Below are positions 17,578 to 27,789 of a stretch of DNA of 64,000 bases, one piece after another (positions within the stretch are counted from its first letter, which is position 1; each line of letters begins with the position of its first letter). The notes beneath the pieces were generated by a model. That model had not been told where the DNA came from. It worked only from the letters and a program-made list of their open reading frames with translations, and did no database searches. The DNA is from JAYOEY01 sp038116945 (lineage in GTDB: Bacteria > Pseudomonadota > Alphaproteobacteria > MPNO01 > UBA2964). The translations under genes were made by a program, and so were the position numbers. The DNA lies in NCBI GenBank assembly GCA_038116945.1, contig JAYOEY010000002.1, forward strand, positions 248,001 to 312,000, read 5' to 3'.

Positions 17578-19017
17578 ATGGTGAATGCCGATACATTGAT
17601 ACTGCTGGCGCCCTGGGTGGTGCTGATCGCCTATTGCGGCATCGTCCTGCTGTTCAGCCCGCGCGCCGTCAGCGCGACGCAGTTTTTCCGCGGCGGCGCC
17701 GATTCGGGCGGCGCACCGGCCTTCCTGGTGCTGGTGTTCAGCGCAGCGATTACCTGGGTGTTCGCCAAGTCCATCGCCAACGCCGCCAATCTGGGGCAGG
17801 CCTTCGGGGTGATGGGCGGTATCGGCTACGCCACCTATTATTTCAGTTTCGTCGTTGCTGCCATCGCGATCTATTTTATCCGGACGCGCGGCGGTTTCGG
17901 CTCGCTCGCCAGTTTCCTGATCGGAAAGTACGGCTCGGTCTGCGCCCGGCTGTTCCTGATCGCCATCGGCGTGCGGCTGTTCAACGAGGTATGGTCCAAC
18001 ACCAAGGTGTCGGCGCTCTATTTCGGGCCCGAAGGCAGCGCCGCCTACTGGGTCGCCGCGCTCGCCGTGACGGTTTTCACCATGTTCTACGCATGGCGCG
18101 GGGGACTCAGGTCATCGCTTCTGACGGACGCCGGTCAGATGCTGCTGGCCGCGGTCCTGCTGGTTGTGGTGCTGATCGCCGTGTTCCCGCCGCTGATCGA
18201 GCGCGGATTGCCGGCAGTCCCCGCGCCTGTACACATGGCGGGCGTGACCTTCGCCGCGCTGGCGGCGGTCCAGGTGCTGAGCTATCCGTTCCACGATCCG
18301 GTGCTGACCGACAGGGCCTTCCTGACGGAACCGAAAACCATGGTGAAGGCGTTCGTCTGCGCCGGCCTGCTGAGCGGCGGATTCATCCTGCTGTTCAGTG
18401 CGGTCGGGCTCTACGCGCGGGCGGAAGGGCTGTCCGGCGCATCGACCATCGCCGTGCCGATGGCCTTCGGCCTTCCGATGCTGCTGGTGTTCAACGCCAT
18501 CATGCTGACCAGCGCGGGCTCGACGCTCGATTCCACCTTCGCCAGCACCGCCAAGCTCGCCGCCATAGACTGGCCCGACCGGCGCGGCGCGCCCGAGGAA
18601 GGAGACCGCCGGTTCGGCCGCAAGGCGATGATCGCAATCGCCCTCCTCGGCAATCTGCCGCTGCTGTCGGTCTATGCCGGGGACGGGATCGGACCGGCCA
18701 TCATCGCCGCGACCACCATCAGCGGCACCATGGTGATGGGACTAGCGCCGATCTTCCTGCTGTCCTTCATCCCGAGCGCCGGGCCCGCGAGCTTCCACCT
18801 CGCCTTCTGGCCGGGGCTCGTCTTCGGAATTATCAAGACGGTCGAGAGCGCGACCGGCATGCCGATCTTCCCCGACTGGATCAATATCGGCAGCGGCAAG
18901 TATGCCGACGACCTCGGCATCAACGTCTACGGGCTGATCGTCTGCACGTTCGGCTATCTGCTGGGGGCGGTGCTGTTTTCACGCCGCGCCGGCGCCGCGA
19001 CGACGCCCGGAACGTAA
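17578..19017 (+). CDS. Sodium:solute symporter-like membrane protein
   Basis: About 479 residues with roughly 12-13 hydrophobic helices, charge-poor and Gly/Ala-rich, in the arrangement of the LeuT-fold SSS family (for example MLTSAGSTLDSTFASTAKLAAIDWP, where a Ser/Thr-rich helix could supply sodium ligands; quoted in part: AGSTLDSTFAST). I cannot name the substrate. Possible starts are GTG 17569, ATG 17578 and GTG 17581; GGAG at 17571 would suit the last. The 3' end overlaps the ctaA end by 64 bp in convergent orientation. Confidence 0.75.
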   Translation: MVNADTLILLAPWVVLIAYCGIVLLFSPRAVSATQFFRGGADSGGAPAFLVLVFSAAITWVFAKSIANAANLGQAFGVMGGIGYATYYFSFVVAAIAIYFIRTRGGFGSLASFLIGKYGSVCARLFLIAIGVRLFNEVWSNTKVSALYFGPEGSAAYWVAALAVTVFTMFYAWRGGLRSSLLTDAGQMLLAAVLLVVVLIAVFPPLIERGLPAVPAPVHMAGVTFAALAAVQVLSYPFHDPVLTDRAFLTEPKTMVKAFVCAGLLSGGFILLFSAVGLYARAEGLSGASTIAVPMAFGLPMLLVFNAIMLTSAGSTLDSTFASTAKLAAIDWPDRRGAPEEGDRRFGRKAMIAIALLGNLPLLSVYAGDGIGPAIIAATTISGTMVMGLAPIFLLSFIPSAGPASFHLAFWPGLVFGIIKTVESATGMPIFPDWINIGSGKYADDLGINVYGLIVCTFGYLLGAVLFSRRAGAATTPGT

Positions 19018-20030
19018 AGGAACCACAGCGTCAGGGTGAGCACGATCACCGCGCCGCCCTGATGCGCGACGGCGAGCGTAAATTCGACATGGCTCAGCAG
19101 CGTCGCGATGCCGAGCGCCATCTGGACAAGCGCCATGCCCGCGAGGATCGCTCCCGCGCGTCGCGTCGCCGGCCCGTCTGACCGCACCGCCCATGCCGCG
19201 TAGAGCGTCAGCAGGACCGTGCCGATCCCCAGCACGCGGTGGATGAACTGGACCGCCGCCGTGTTCTCGAACCCGTTGAGCCACCAGGGCGACAGCCGCC
19301 CGATGCCGTCCGGCACCACGCGCCCGTCCATCAGCGGGAAGCTGTTATAGGCGAGGCCGGCATCCATGCCCGCGACCAGCGCGCCCCAGCAGATCGTGAT
19401 CGAAATCCAGCACAGCAGCAGGATGCCGAGCGCGCGCCCGCGGACGGCGGTGCGTTCCGGAAAGCGGTAGCGGAATCCGTACCACATCAGCAGCGCGTAA
19501 ATCAGCAGCGCCAGCAGCAGGTGCGCCGCCAGCCGGTACTGGCTGACGCTGGGCACGTCGACCAGCCCGCTTTTCACCATGTACCAGCCGAGCGCGCCCT
19601 GCAGCCCGCCGAGCACGAACACGATGCCCAGCCGCCAGCCCATCGGCCAGGAGATCGCGCCGCGGAACGAGAACCACAGGAACGGCAGCAGGAACAGGAT
19701 CCCCAGCACCCGGCCCCACAGCCGGTGCAGGAACTCCAGCCAGAAGATCGTCTTGAAATCGGCCAGGCTCATCCAGAAATTGACCCGCCGGAATTCCGGA
19801 CTGTCGCGATAGGCCTCGAACAGCACGCGCCAGTCGGCCTCGCTCAGCGGCGGGATGAAGCCGGTAAAGGGTTTCCACTGGACGATCGACAGCCCGCTTT
19901 CGGTCAGCCGCGTCGCGCCGCCCAGCACCACCATGAAGGCGACCGCGCCGGCGCAGATGAAGAGCCACCCGGCGACGGCGCGCGCGGAAGAACGCGCGGC
20001 GGCGGGGACGAGGTCGTTGTATACAGTCAT
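18954..20030 (-). CDS. ctaA: Heme A synthase (COX15/CtaA family)
   Basis: A 358-residue inner-membrane enzyme that oxidises the C8 methyl of heme O to the formyl group of heme A for aa3-type cytochrome oxidase. The eight-helix pattern and family motifs are present: GGATRLTESGLSIVQWKP, EFLHRLWGR with a haem-ligand His, AAHLLLAL, FIHRVLG and AHQGGA. This is the COX15-like type found in alphaproteobacteria and mitochondria. No oxidase genes adjoin it here. It overlaps the symporter-like gene tail to tail. Confidence 0.93.
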   Translation of the reverse strand: MTVYNDLVPAAARSSARAVAGWLFICAGAVAFMVVLGGATRLTESGLSIVQWKPFTGFIPPLSEADWRVLFEAYRDSPEFRRVNFWMSLADFKTIFWLEFLHRLWGRVLGILFLLPFLWFSFRGAISWPMGWRLGIVFVLGGLQGALGWYMVKSGLVDVPSVSQYRLAAHLLLALLIYALLMWYGFRYRFPERTAVRGRALGILLLCWISITICWGALVAGMDAGLAYNSFPLMDGRVVPDGIGRLSPWWLNGFENTAAVQFIHRVLGIGTVLLTLYAAWAVRSDGPATRRAGAILAGMALVQMALGIATLLSHVEFTLAVAHQGGAVIVLTLTLWFLYVPGVVAAPARRENSTAPSR

Positions 20031-20163
20031 GATGCGGCTTCAATAGCCGGGCGGAACACGGGCGACAAGGGGCGTCGTGTCGGCGACCGCCCTCTCCCCC
20101 ACCCCCTCCCGGCCGCGGAGGAGCGAGCGGCGGCGCGATACCGGTGCCCCCGTCCCGAATGGG

Positions 20164-20192
20164 TTGACTCATGCCGGGGGCGTCCCTATATG
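20164..20192 (+). promoter_or_regulatory. Sigma-70-type promoter of groESL
   Basis: TTGACT at 20164-20169, a 17-bp spacer and TATATG at 20187-20192. The spacing is optimal and the CIRCE operator begins two bases after the -10, where a repressor would cover the transcription start. Confidence 0.75.
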
Positions 20193-20193
20193 T

Positions 20194-20220
20194 CTGGCAC
20201 TCGCGTGGGGAGACTGCTAG
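20194..20220 (+). promoter_or_regulatory. CIRCE operator (HrcA binding site) of groESL
   Basis: CTGGCACTC, nine bases, then GACTGCTAG. The CIRCE consensus is TTAGCACTC-N9-GAGTGCTAA, so each arm matches at 7 of 9 positions with exact spacing. HrcA is the known repressor at this element and depends on GroE for folding, giving feedback control. hrcA itself is not in the window. Confidence 0.88.
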
Positions 20221-20270
20221 CAGGCAGCGGTTTCCCTTTGTTTTTTAACGATAAAATGAGGAGCATGCAG

Positions 20271-20558
20271 ATGAGTTTCAGGCCTTTGCACGACCGTGTT
20301 CTGGTCGAGGCGCTCGAAGCCGAGGTGAAGACCGCGGGCGGCGTCATCATCCCCGACACGGCGCAGGAAAAGCCCCAGGAAGGCAAGGTTGTGGCGGTGG
20401 GCCCGGGTGTCCGCGGCGATGACGGAAAATACACCAAGCTCGACGTCAAGAAGGGCGATCGCGTCCTGTACGGCAAATGGTCGGGCACCGAAGTGAAAAT
20501 CGATGGCAAGGACCTTCTGATCATGAAGGAATCCGACATCATGGGCATCGTCGAGTAA
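20271..20558 (+). CDS. groES: Co-chaperonin GroES
   Basis: 95 residues, usual length. It caps the GroEL ring. Typical features are FRPLHDRVLVEALEAE, the mobile loop KTAGGVIIPDTAQEKPQEG and the C-terminal LLIMKESDIMGIVE. I start it at ATG 20271 because GAGGAG at 20258-20263 is correctly spaced for it; ATG 20265 is too close. groL follows after 13 bp. Controlled by the upstream promoter and CIRCE. Confidence 0.97.
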   Translation: MSFRPLHDRVLVEALEAEVKTAGGVIIPDTAQEKPQEGKVVAVGPGVRGDDGKYTKLDVKKGDRVLYGKWSGTEVKIDGKDLLIMKESDIMGIVE

Positions 20559-20571
20559 GGAGAGCGGATCA

Positions 20572-22209
<1,638 letters not shown>

Positions 22210-22247
22210 GGCAAACGCCTTTCATCGGCCGGGTTCAAGGCCAACAG

Positions 22248-22278
22248 AACCCCCGCGGGAAACCGCGGGGGTTTTTGT
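22248..22278 (+). terminator. Intrinsic terminator of groESL
   Basis: An 11-bp stem (AACCCCCGCGG/CCGCGGGGGTT) with a GAAA tetraloop is followed by TTTTTGTTTT. It lies 39 bp after the groL stop. Confidence 0.92.
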
Positions 22279-22290
22279 TTTCCCTTCCTT

Positions 22291-22365
22291 CGTCATTACC
22301 GGGCCCCGACCCGGTAATGACGTGCCGCCCCTCAACCCGTCATACCCGGGCTTGACCCGGGTATC
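22291..22365. repeat. Two intergenic palindromic repeat units
   Basis: Unit one (22291-22322) is an almost complete 32-bp palindrome, CGTCATTACCGGG...CCCGGTAATGACG. Unit two (22338-22365) is CGTCATACCCGGG-CTTGA-CCCGGGTATC, followed by TTGTTCC. Both follow the pattern GTCAT-stem-short loop-stem-ATC seen again at 24774-24985. The 22210-22643 stretch has no gene: it holds the groESL terminator, these units, a further long-loop unit at 22481 and otherwise nothing that I recognise. Confidence 0.8.
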
Positions 22366-22480
22366 TTGTTCCGCTTCTCAGCCCGGTCCCTTGTCGTCCT
22401 GGGCGAAACGCGAGCCGGGAACCGGACGGAGCGAGATGGCGCGATATGAGTGGTCGATGGCTTGCGGCCGTCCGGCAGGA

Positions 22481-22519
22481 CCCCGGATCGCGCAGCTGTC
22501 GCAGCTAGTCCGGGACGAC
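22481..22519. repeat. Long-loop palindromic repeat unit
   Basis: CCCCGGAT, a loop that contains GCGCAGCTGTCGCAGCTAG, then TCCGGGACGAC. Read on the minus strand this starts GTCGTCCCGGA and ends ATCCGGGG, like the GTCAT...CCGGG units nearby but with a longer loop. It lies between the groL terminator and the FGE-like gene. Confidence 0.55.
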
Positions 22520-22643
22520 AGGCGCGGGTTTTTTCTCCATTCGGCGGAAACCGTTGTCTTGGAATTCTCCCATTATTTTTCGCGCAGGCCGGTAGGGCAC
22601 TCCCCAGATTGACAGCGCAACGTTTCTGATTTCTGCTCAACGG

Positions 22644-24206
22644 ATGGTTGGGGTTGGTGAAGAGTTGCAATCGTTCTATGAGGCGCTGGAGGCGGAATTG
22701 CGTCAGGTGAGCGCCAACCGGCGCCTGCCGGAAGACCTCGCCTATAAACTCCAGGCTGTGGTTCTGCCGTATGCGGGTGCGAGCCTCTCGCCTGGCACTG
22801 ATGCGATCCTGAATTTCAGACGTCGGCTGTATCCCCTGGCGGGCGAGGCGTTCGATCTGGATGATGACTATTGGGGCGACGCCTGGAAAGCGCTTCTCCG
22901 TCTTTATCACGTCACCAATTCCGTTGAACCGGGGGATGTCGCTGGCGACGACGCAAGGGATTCCGTTCTCCAAAACCGGCTCGCGCGGGTTCTTGCCCAG
23001 CGCGACGCGCTGCTGAAACGCGTTGACGAACTCGAACGTGCGGTCAGGGCTGCCGATGTGGGTAGCGAAGATCAGGACCGGATCGAGTCCATTCTGGGCA
23101 GCATTCGCGACGTCTTGAGCGCGGAATCGTTTTCCAACAATTTGTCGAACAACGAAGTCGGCAACATTACGGGTATTAACGTACCCATAGATCTTTCGAA
23201 GGCGCTCGAGCCGGTTACGGCGTCTCTCGGCCGCTATCTTGATGATCTGAGAAGCGCCCTGGGTCCGGTGGGCGTAACGGTCTCCACGGTGGTCGGCGCT
23301 ATGGCCTACGGACAGTGGGAGGCAGCTGCAGCAGTTGGAGCCGGCATGGCGGCCAGGGCTCTCGCAGCAAAGCCGCTTGTCGAGCCCGTTCAGGCGGTGC
23401 TGAACACTGCCGCGCGGTTTTTCGAGGAGGTTTCCGGGACAAAGCGACCGGGGGGCGCAGGTCCTCCCCGGATTTTTCGCGAGGTCAACGAGCCTTGGTG
23501 CCCCGAGATAGTGGAGATCCCGTCTGGCGAGTTTCTGATGGGCGACGCTGAGGGTGATGAGTCGGGATATGGCGACGAACGTCCTCAGCATCGTGTGAAG
23601 ATCGGCTATCGATTTGCGCTGAGTCGTTATCTGGTGACGTTCGACGAGTAAGACGCGTTCTGCGAGGCGACGAACCGCGAGCTGCCAGAAGACAGAGGCT
23701 GGGGCCGTGGCCGTCGCCCTGTGATCAACGTGTCGTGGGAGGATGCAAATGCTTACGTCGAATGGCTGAGCAGCGAGACGCGGCGTGAGTATCGTCTTCC
23801 GAGCGAGGCTGAGTGGGAATATGCGTGCCGCGCGGGCGAGGCGGGCCGGTGGTCATTCGGAAACGATGAATCGCAGTTGGGCGATCACGCCTGGTTCGGT
23901 GGCAACTCGGACAAGAAAACACATCCGGTTGGTGAGAAATCGCGGAATGCTTTCGGCTTACATGACATGCACGGCAATGTGCAGGAGTGGGTGGAGGATT
24001 TTTGGCATGGGAGCTATGATGAGAATGGCCGCCCTGACGATGGCAGCGCGTGGCTTGAAGGCGGAGATCGGTCCCTCCGCGTTGTTCGCGGCGGCTCGTG
24101 GAACTACGATCCAGAGTTCCTCCGTTCCGCGGTCCGCGGCAGGAGACCCGCCGGGCTCCGGGACAGCATCGTCGGGTTCCGTGTTGCACGGACGCTTTCG
24201 CGTTAG
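22644..24206 (+). pseudogene. Formylglycine-generating-enzyme (SUMF1/EgtB)-like gene interrupted by an in-frame stop
   Basis: Codons from ATG 22644 stay in one frame to the stop at 24206 except for a TAA at 23649-23651 (codon 336). The sequence reads VTFDE-stop-DAFCEATNREL, where relatives have an aromatic residue, so TAC or TAT to TAA is the likely change. The N-terminal 280 residues are unrecognised: a helical part, a coiled coil at about 108-135 and a Gly/Ala-rich segment at about 205-255. From about 285 the SUMF1 domain begins (EIPSGEFLMG, then INVSWEDANAYVEWLS, LPSEAEWEYACRAG, DMHGNVQEWVEDFW, RVVRGGSWNYDPEF, GFRVART). The second half alone would lack the domain start. Truncation, readthrough or a sequence error are all possible. 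Confidence 0.8.
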
Positions 24207-24249
24207 CGAAAGCTTACCCTTTTCCTTTTAGCCTTTTTACCTTCCGGGG

Positions 24250-24275
24250 GGTCCAGGGGGCATAGTCCCCTGGCG
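24250..24275 (-). terminator. Hairpin between the FGE-like gene and the TerB gene
   Basis: CCAGGGG and CCCCTGG form a 7-bp stem around GCATAGT just past the stop of the minus-strand TerB gene and about 50 bp past the plus-strand gene. It has no clear U tract, so it is at best a weak terminator for either. Confidence 0.35.
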
Positions 24276-24278
24276 ATT

Positions 24279-24686
24279 TCACACCACCATGTGCCGCGCC
24301 CGGCTGCCGCGTTCGATGGCGGCGGCGACGAGGCGTTCGATTCCCAGCCGGTGGCGCAGCATTTCCAGCAGGCGCAGCTCTTCCTGGCTGGCGGCCAGGT
24401 CGGCGGCGATCACGTCGCAGGCGATGGCGTAGGCCGTCTCGCGCAGCTGTTCCGGCACCGTGTCGGCGATGAAATCCAGCACGTCGTCGAGCCCGTCCTC
24501 GGAATTCAGCAGGTCGGCGCAGGCCTCCGAAACCGTCGAGATATCGCTCTCGTCGAGATCGTGAAACACCGGCATCATCCGCACCATGTCGCTGATCGTC
24601 GTGATCTCGGTCGACGACATGTCGCGGTCGGCGGCGGATGCCAGCACCATGGTGTAGATCAGCCCTTCGTGATGTCGTTCGGCCAT
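24279..24686 (-). CDS. TerB-like (tellurite resistance TerB family) protein
   Basis: A 135-residue all-helical soluble protein. The pattern MVLASAADRDMSSTEITTISDMVR with acidic residues at the start of the helix, followed by ACDVIAADLAASQEELRLLEML, matches the TerB fold. TerB domains bind metal ions and occur in stress-response and membrane-linked complexes; the other ter genes are not here, so tellurite resistance should not be assumed. It is isolated between two repeat clusters. Confidence 0.75.
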   Translation of the reverse strand: MAERHHEGLIYTMVLASAADRDMSSTEITTISDMVRMMPVFHDLDESDISTVSEACADLLNSEDGLDDVLDFIADTVPEQLRETAYAIACDVIAADLAASQEELRLLEMLRHRLGIERLVAAAIERGSRARHMVV

Positions 24687-24773
24687 TGTCGTGCTCCTGA
24701 TTTTGTGTTGTAGCGCTGATACTTGCAGAGGGCGGAAAGGTCAAGGTCTGCGCCGGGTGTCCACCGCCCCGAT

Positions 24774-24985
24774 CGTCATCACCGGGCCTGTCCCGGTGAT
24801 CTCGTTCCAGCTGGCGCAAGATGCCCGGGTCTGGGCCCGGGCATGACGATAGAGAAAAGATGTCATTCCGGGCCCGACCCGGGATCCGGTTCGATGGCGG
24901 ATGCCACAGTCGTCTGGATCCAGGATCGCAAGGGCCGCTGCCCAACAGCCGCGCAATTCGGGCGGACCCGGCGTCCGGGATGACG
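24774..24985. repeat. Cluster of palindromic repeat units
   Basis: Four units lie between the TerB and helicase genes. A (24774-24802) has stems ATCACCGGG/CCCGGTGAT. B (24818-24848) is in the opposite direction with ATGCCCGGG/CCCGGGCAT. C (24862-24886) has CATTCCGGG/CCCGGGAT. D (24915-24985) is a long-loop version that ends GTCCGGGATGACG. Units share GTCAT at one end and ATC(T/C)(T/C)G(T)TCC-like sequence at the other, and the stem bases change in pairs. The whole 24687-24987 gap is taken up by this cluster and the start region of the TerB gene. Confidence 0.8.
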
Positions 24986-24987
24986 AG

Positions 24988-27789
24988 CTATCCCTCCAGA
25001 AACGCCCTTGTCTCCGCCACCGCCTCGGCCAGCCCGACGCGCCGCGCCTCCACCCCGTCCGGGAACGCGCCGAGCAGGCGCGAGGGCGTGCGCGAATCCA
25101 GCATGACGAAAACGCCGCGATCGTCGGCGCGCCGGGTCAGCCGCCCGAACGCCTGCTTGAGGCGCAGCCGCGTGATGCGGTCGTCGTACGCCGCGCCGCC
25201 GAACGCCTGCTTGCGGGCGCGGTGCAGGATGGTCGGGCGCGGCCACGGCACGCGGTCAAACACGACGAGACGCAGCGCCCGGCCGGGCACGTCGACCCCG
25301 TCGCGGATCGCATCGGTGCCCAAGAGGCAGGTTTCCTCCTCGGCGCGGAAAATCTCGATCAGGCTGGCGGTATCCATCCGGTCGACATGCTGCGCCAGCA
25401 GGCCGAGCCCGGCCTCTTCCAGCGGCCCGGCGATGCGCTCGTGCACCGCGCGCAGCCGCGCGATGGCGGTGAACAGCCCGAGCGCGCCGCCGCCCGAAGC
25501 GACGAACAGTTCGCGATAGGCGGCCGACACCTGGGCCGTGTCGTCGCGCCCGACATCGGTAACGATGAACACCCGCGTCTGCGCCGGATAGTCGAACGGC
25601 GAGGGCGCGGCGGCGCGGATCGCCGGCCGCGCCAGATGGGCCGCGCCGGTGACCGCCTCGGCCGCCCGCCAGTCGGTTTCCATGTCGCCGGTGCCGTCGC
25701 GCAGCGTCGCCGAGGTGACCACCATGCCGTGGGCCGGCGCGGCGACCGTTTCGGCGAACGGGATCGTCGGGTCGATCCAGTGGCGATGCATCGCGGCGTC
25801 GATATCGCGGCCCTGATCGCGGCTCACCGAGAACCAGTCCACGAAGGTTTCGGTTTCTTCCGGCTCGTTGTCGTTGGCCTCCGACAATTTTATCAACATT
25901 CCACGCCAGGCCTCGACCTCTCCCTCCGTCCGGCGGCGCAGGCCGCGCGCGGTCGCCTCGATGCGCTGGCGGGTCGGCGTGTCGAGGCTGGCGGACTCAT
26001 CGTCCAGCAGCTGCATCAGCCTGCCGGTCAGCGCCTTCATCGGCCGCGACAGGGTGCCCAGCGCATTTTCCAGTTCGCGCGCCGCGTCGATCAGCCCGTC
26101 GATGGGCGGGCGCGTGTCGGTTTCGAGATCGTACCCGCCGCGCGCATCCTTCGCCCGCGCATAGACCTGCTGCCGCACCAGGGCGAGAAACGCTTCCGCC
26201 GGGCCGCGCGGGCGGGCGCCGTCGCCGATTCGCTGCGGCCAGTTGGGGCCGGGCAGGATTCGGGCCGCGTCCTGCACCGCGGACAGCGCCTCGCCCACCG
26301 CGGCGTCGGCGTTCGACAGATCCTCGATGCGTCTGGCCAGGCCGCGCGCCCGGCTGCGGCCGCCGCCGCCTTCCGCCCCCAGCATCCAGCGGCGCAGCTC
26401 GGCGCCCTGGCGGCCCGACAGCTCGGCGGAAAAGGCGGAATCCGCCGCGTCGAACAGATGATGCCCCTCGTCGAACACGAGCCGCGTCGGCACGTTGCCG
26501 TCGTCGAGCCCGCCGAGCGCGGCCTGCGCCATCACCAGCGCATGGTTGGCGACCACGATGTCGGCGCGCCGCGCCTGCCGCACGGTGCGTTCGATGAAGC
26601 ACTTGCTGTAATGCGAACAGGACGAATAGATGCATTCGCCGCGCCGGTCGGCGAGCCCCAGAGTGTCGCGCCAGCCCAGCAGATCGGCGAGCCAGGCCGG
26701 GAAGTCGCCGCCCATGATGTCGCCGGTGCGCGACCGCCCGGCCCAGCGGGCGACGATGCCGAGCGCCGCCGCGCTCGCCTGCCGCATCGGCAGACGGCCC
26801 AGCGCTTCCTCCATGTTCAGGAGGCACAGATAGTTCTCGCGCCCCTTGCGGATCACCACGCGCCGCGCCTTGACGACCGGATCGGGATGCAGCCGGTCGC
26901 ACTCGCCGTCGATCTGGCGCTGCAGGTTCCGCGTATAGGTGCTGATCCACACCGTGCCGCCGTTCTTCTCGGCCCACAGGCTGGCGGGCGCGATATAGCC
27001 CAGCGTCTTGCCGACACCGGTGCCGGCCTCGGCGACCACCGCGTTAGGCGCGTCCGGTTCCTCGCGCGGGGCGAAGGCTGGACAGACGGCGGAAGCGTAA
27101 TCGGCCTGCTGCGGGCGCGCCTCGGCATCGGCGCCGACCAGATCGGCCAGCCTTTCGCGGGCCTCCGCCGGGTCGACCGCGAAATTCTCGGGCGGCGGTT
27201 CGGGCGCATGCTCGGCCCAGCCGGGCAGCCGCACCCAGACATCGAGCCCCTGGCGCGGCCGGTCGCGGTCCTCCGCCGGATGAGACTTTTCCAGCGCTGC
27301 GACGACCGACGGCCCCCAGCCCCAGTGACCCTGCGCCATGGTGCGCGCGATGGGCAGCGCGTCGCGCTCGTGACTCATCGTGCGGTCCAGCGCGTCGATA
27401 TCGGCGAGACCGGCCAGCAGGGTTTCCGCCGCGCGGCGCAGCGCGCGCGCCTGATCCTCCAGACCGTCCGGCTCCTCCAGCCCCAGTGCCGCGGCGATGC
27501 CGGCGGGCGTCGGCACGCAGAATTCCGCCGGCCGGGCGAAGGCGAACAGCTCCAGCACGTCGAGCGCCGGGAAGCGCTCGACCCCCAGCCGCTTGGCGAC
27601 TTCCGGCGCATGACACAGGATCGGCGGCGGCGCGCCTCTGATCGCGTCCAGCGCGTCGCGCGGGGACAGGGTGCGGACCGTCCCCTCAGGCGTCAGAATC
27701 GCCACCGAGCGCAGCCCGGCGACGATTGTCAGCCGTTCCAGCGTCGGCGGGCCGGGAGGTTCCAGATCGGGGGTAAGCGCATCTGCCAT
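24988..27789 (-). CDS. DinG/XPD-type ATP-dependent DNA helicase
   Basis: A 933-residue superfamily 2 helicase. Walker A is AEAGTGVGKTLGY and Walker B is VFDEGHHLFD. The iron-sulfur cluster cysteines appear as NYLCLLN plus C-x4-C-x5-C in CIYSSCSHYSKCF, matching E. coli DinG spacing. Motif VI-like sequence is LKQAFGRLTRRADD. The first 250 residues resemble a decayed DnaQ-type exonuclease (ILCHAPEVAKRL, ALDVLELF) without its acidic residues. The likely role is 5'-3' unwinding at R-loops or stalled forks. It is transcribed away from lysS. Confidence 0.88.
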   Translation of the reverse strand: MADALTPDLEPPGPPTLERLTIVAGLRSVAILTPEGTVRTLSPRDALDAIRGAPPPILCHAPEVAKRLGVERFPALDVLELFAFARPAEFCVPTPAGIAAALGLEEPDGLEDQARALRRAAETLLAGLADIDALDRTMSHERDALPIARTMAQGHWGWGPSVVAALEKSHPAEDRDRPRQGLDVWVRLPGWAEHAPEPPPENFAVDPAEARERLADLVGADAEARPQQADYASAVCPAFAPREEPDAPNAVVAEAGTGVGKTLGYIAPASLWAEKNGGTVWISTYTRNLQRQIDGECDRLHPDPVVKARRVVIRKGRENYLCLLNMEEALGRLPMRQASAAALGIVARWAGRSRTGDIMGGDFPAWLADLLGWRDTLGLADRRGECIYSSCSHYSKCFIERTVRQARRADIVVANHALVMAQAALGGLDDGNVPTRLVFDEGHHLFDAADSAFSAELSGRQGAELRRWMLGAEGGGGRSRARGLARRIEDLSNADAAVGEALSAVQDAARILPGPNWPQRIGDGARPRGPAEAFLALVRQQVYARAKDARGGYDLETDTRPPIDGLIDAARELENALGTLSRPMKALTGRLMQLLDDESASLDTPTRQRIEATARGLRRRTEGEVEAWRGMLIKLSEANDNEPEETETFVDWFSVSRDQGRDIDAAMHRHWIDPTIPFAETVAAPAHGMVVTSATLRDGTGDMETDWRAAEAVTGAAHLARPAIRAAAPSPFDYPAQTRVFIVTDVGRDDTAQVSAAYRELFVASGGGALGLFTAIARLRAVHERIAGPLEEAGLGLLAQHVDRMDTASLIEIFRAEEETCLLGTDAIRDGVDVPGRALRLVVFDRVPWPRPTILHRARKQAFGGAAYDDRITRLRLKQAFGRLTRRADDRGVFVMLDSRTPSRLLGAFPDGVEARRVGLAEAVAETRAFLEG

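Noticed and set aside
22332..23591. 419-codon minus-strand ORF across the repeats and the FGE-like gene
   Set aside because: It runs through the palindromic repeats and mirrors the real frame; the plus frame carries the SUMF1 domain.
24060..24206. Diversity-generating retroelement target in the SUMF1 C terminus
   Set aside because: The RVVRGGSWNYDPEF end is of the kind that DGRs diversify, but I see no second template copy and no reverse transcriptase gene in the window.
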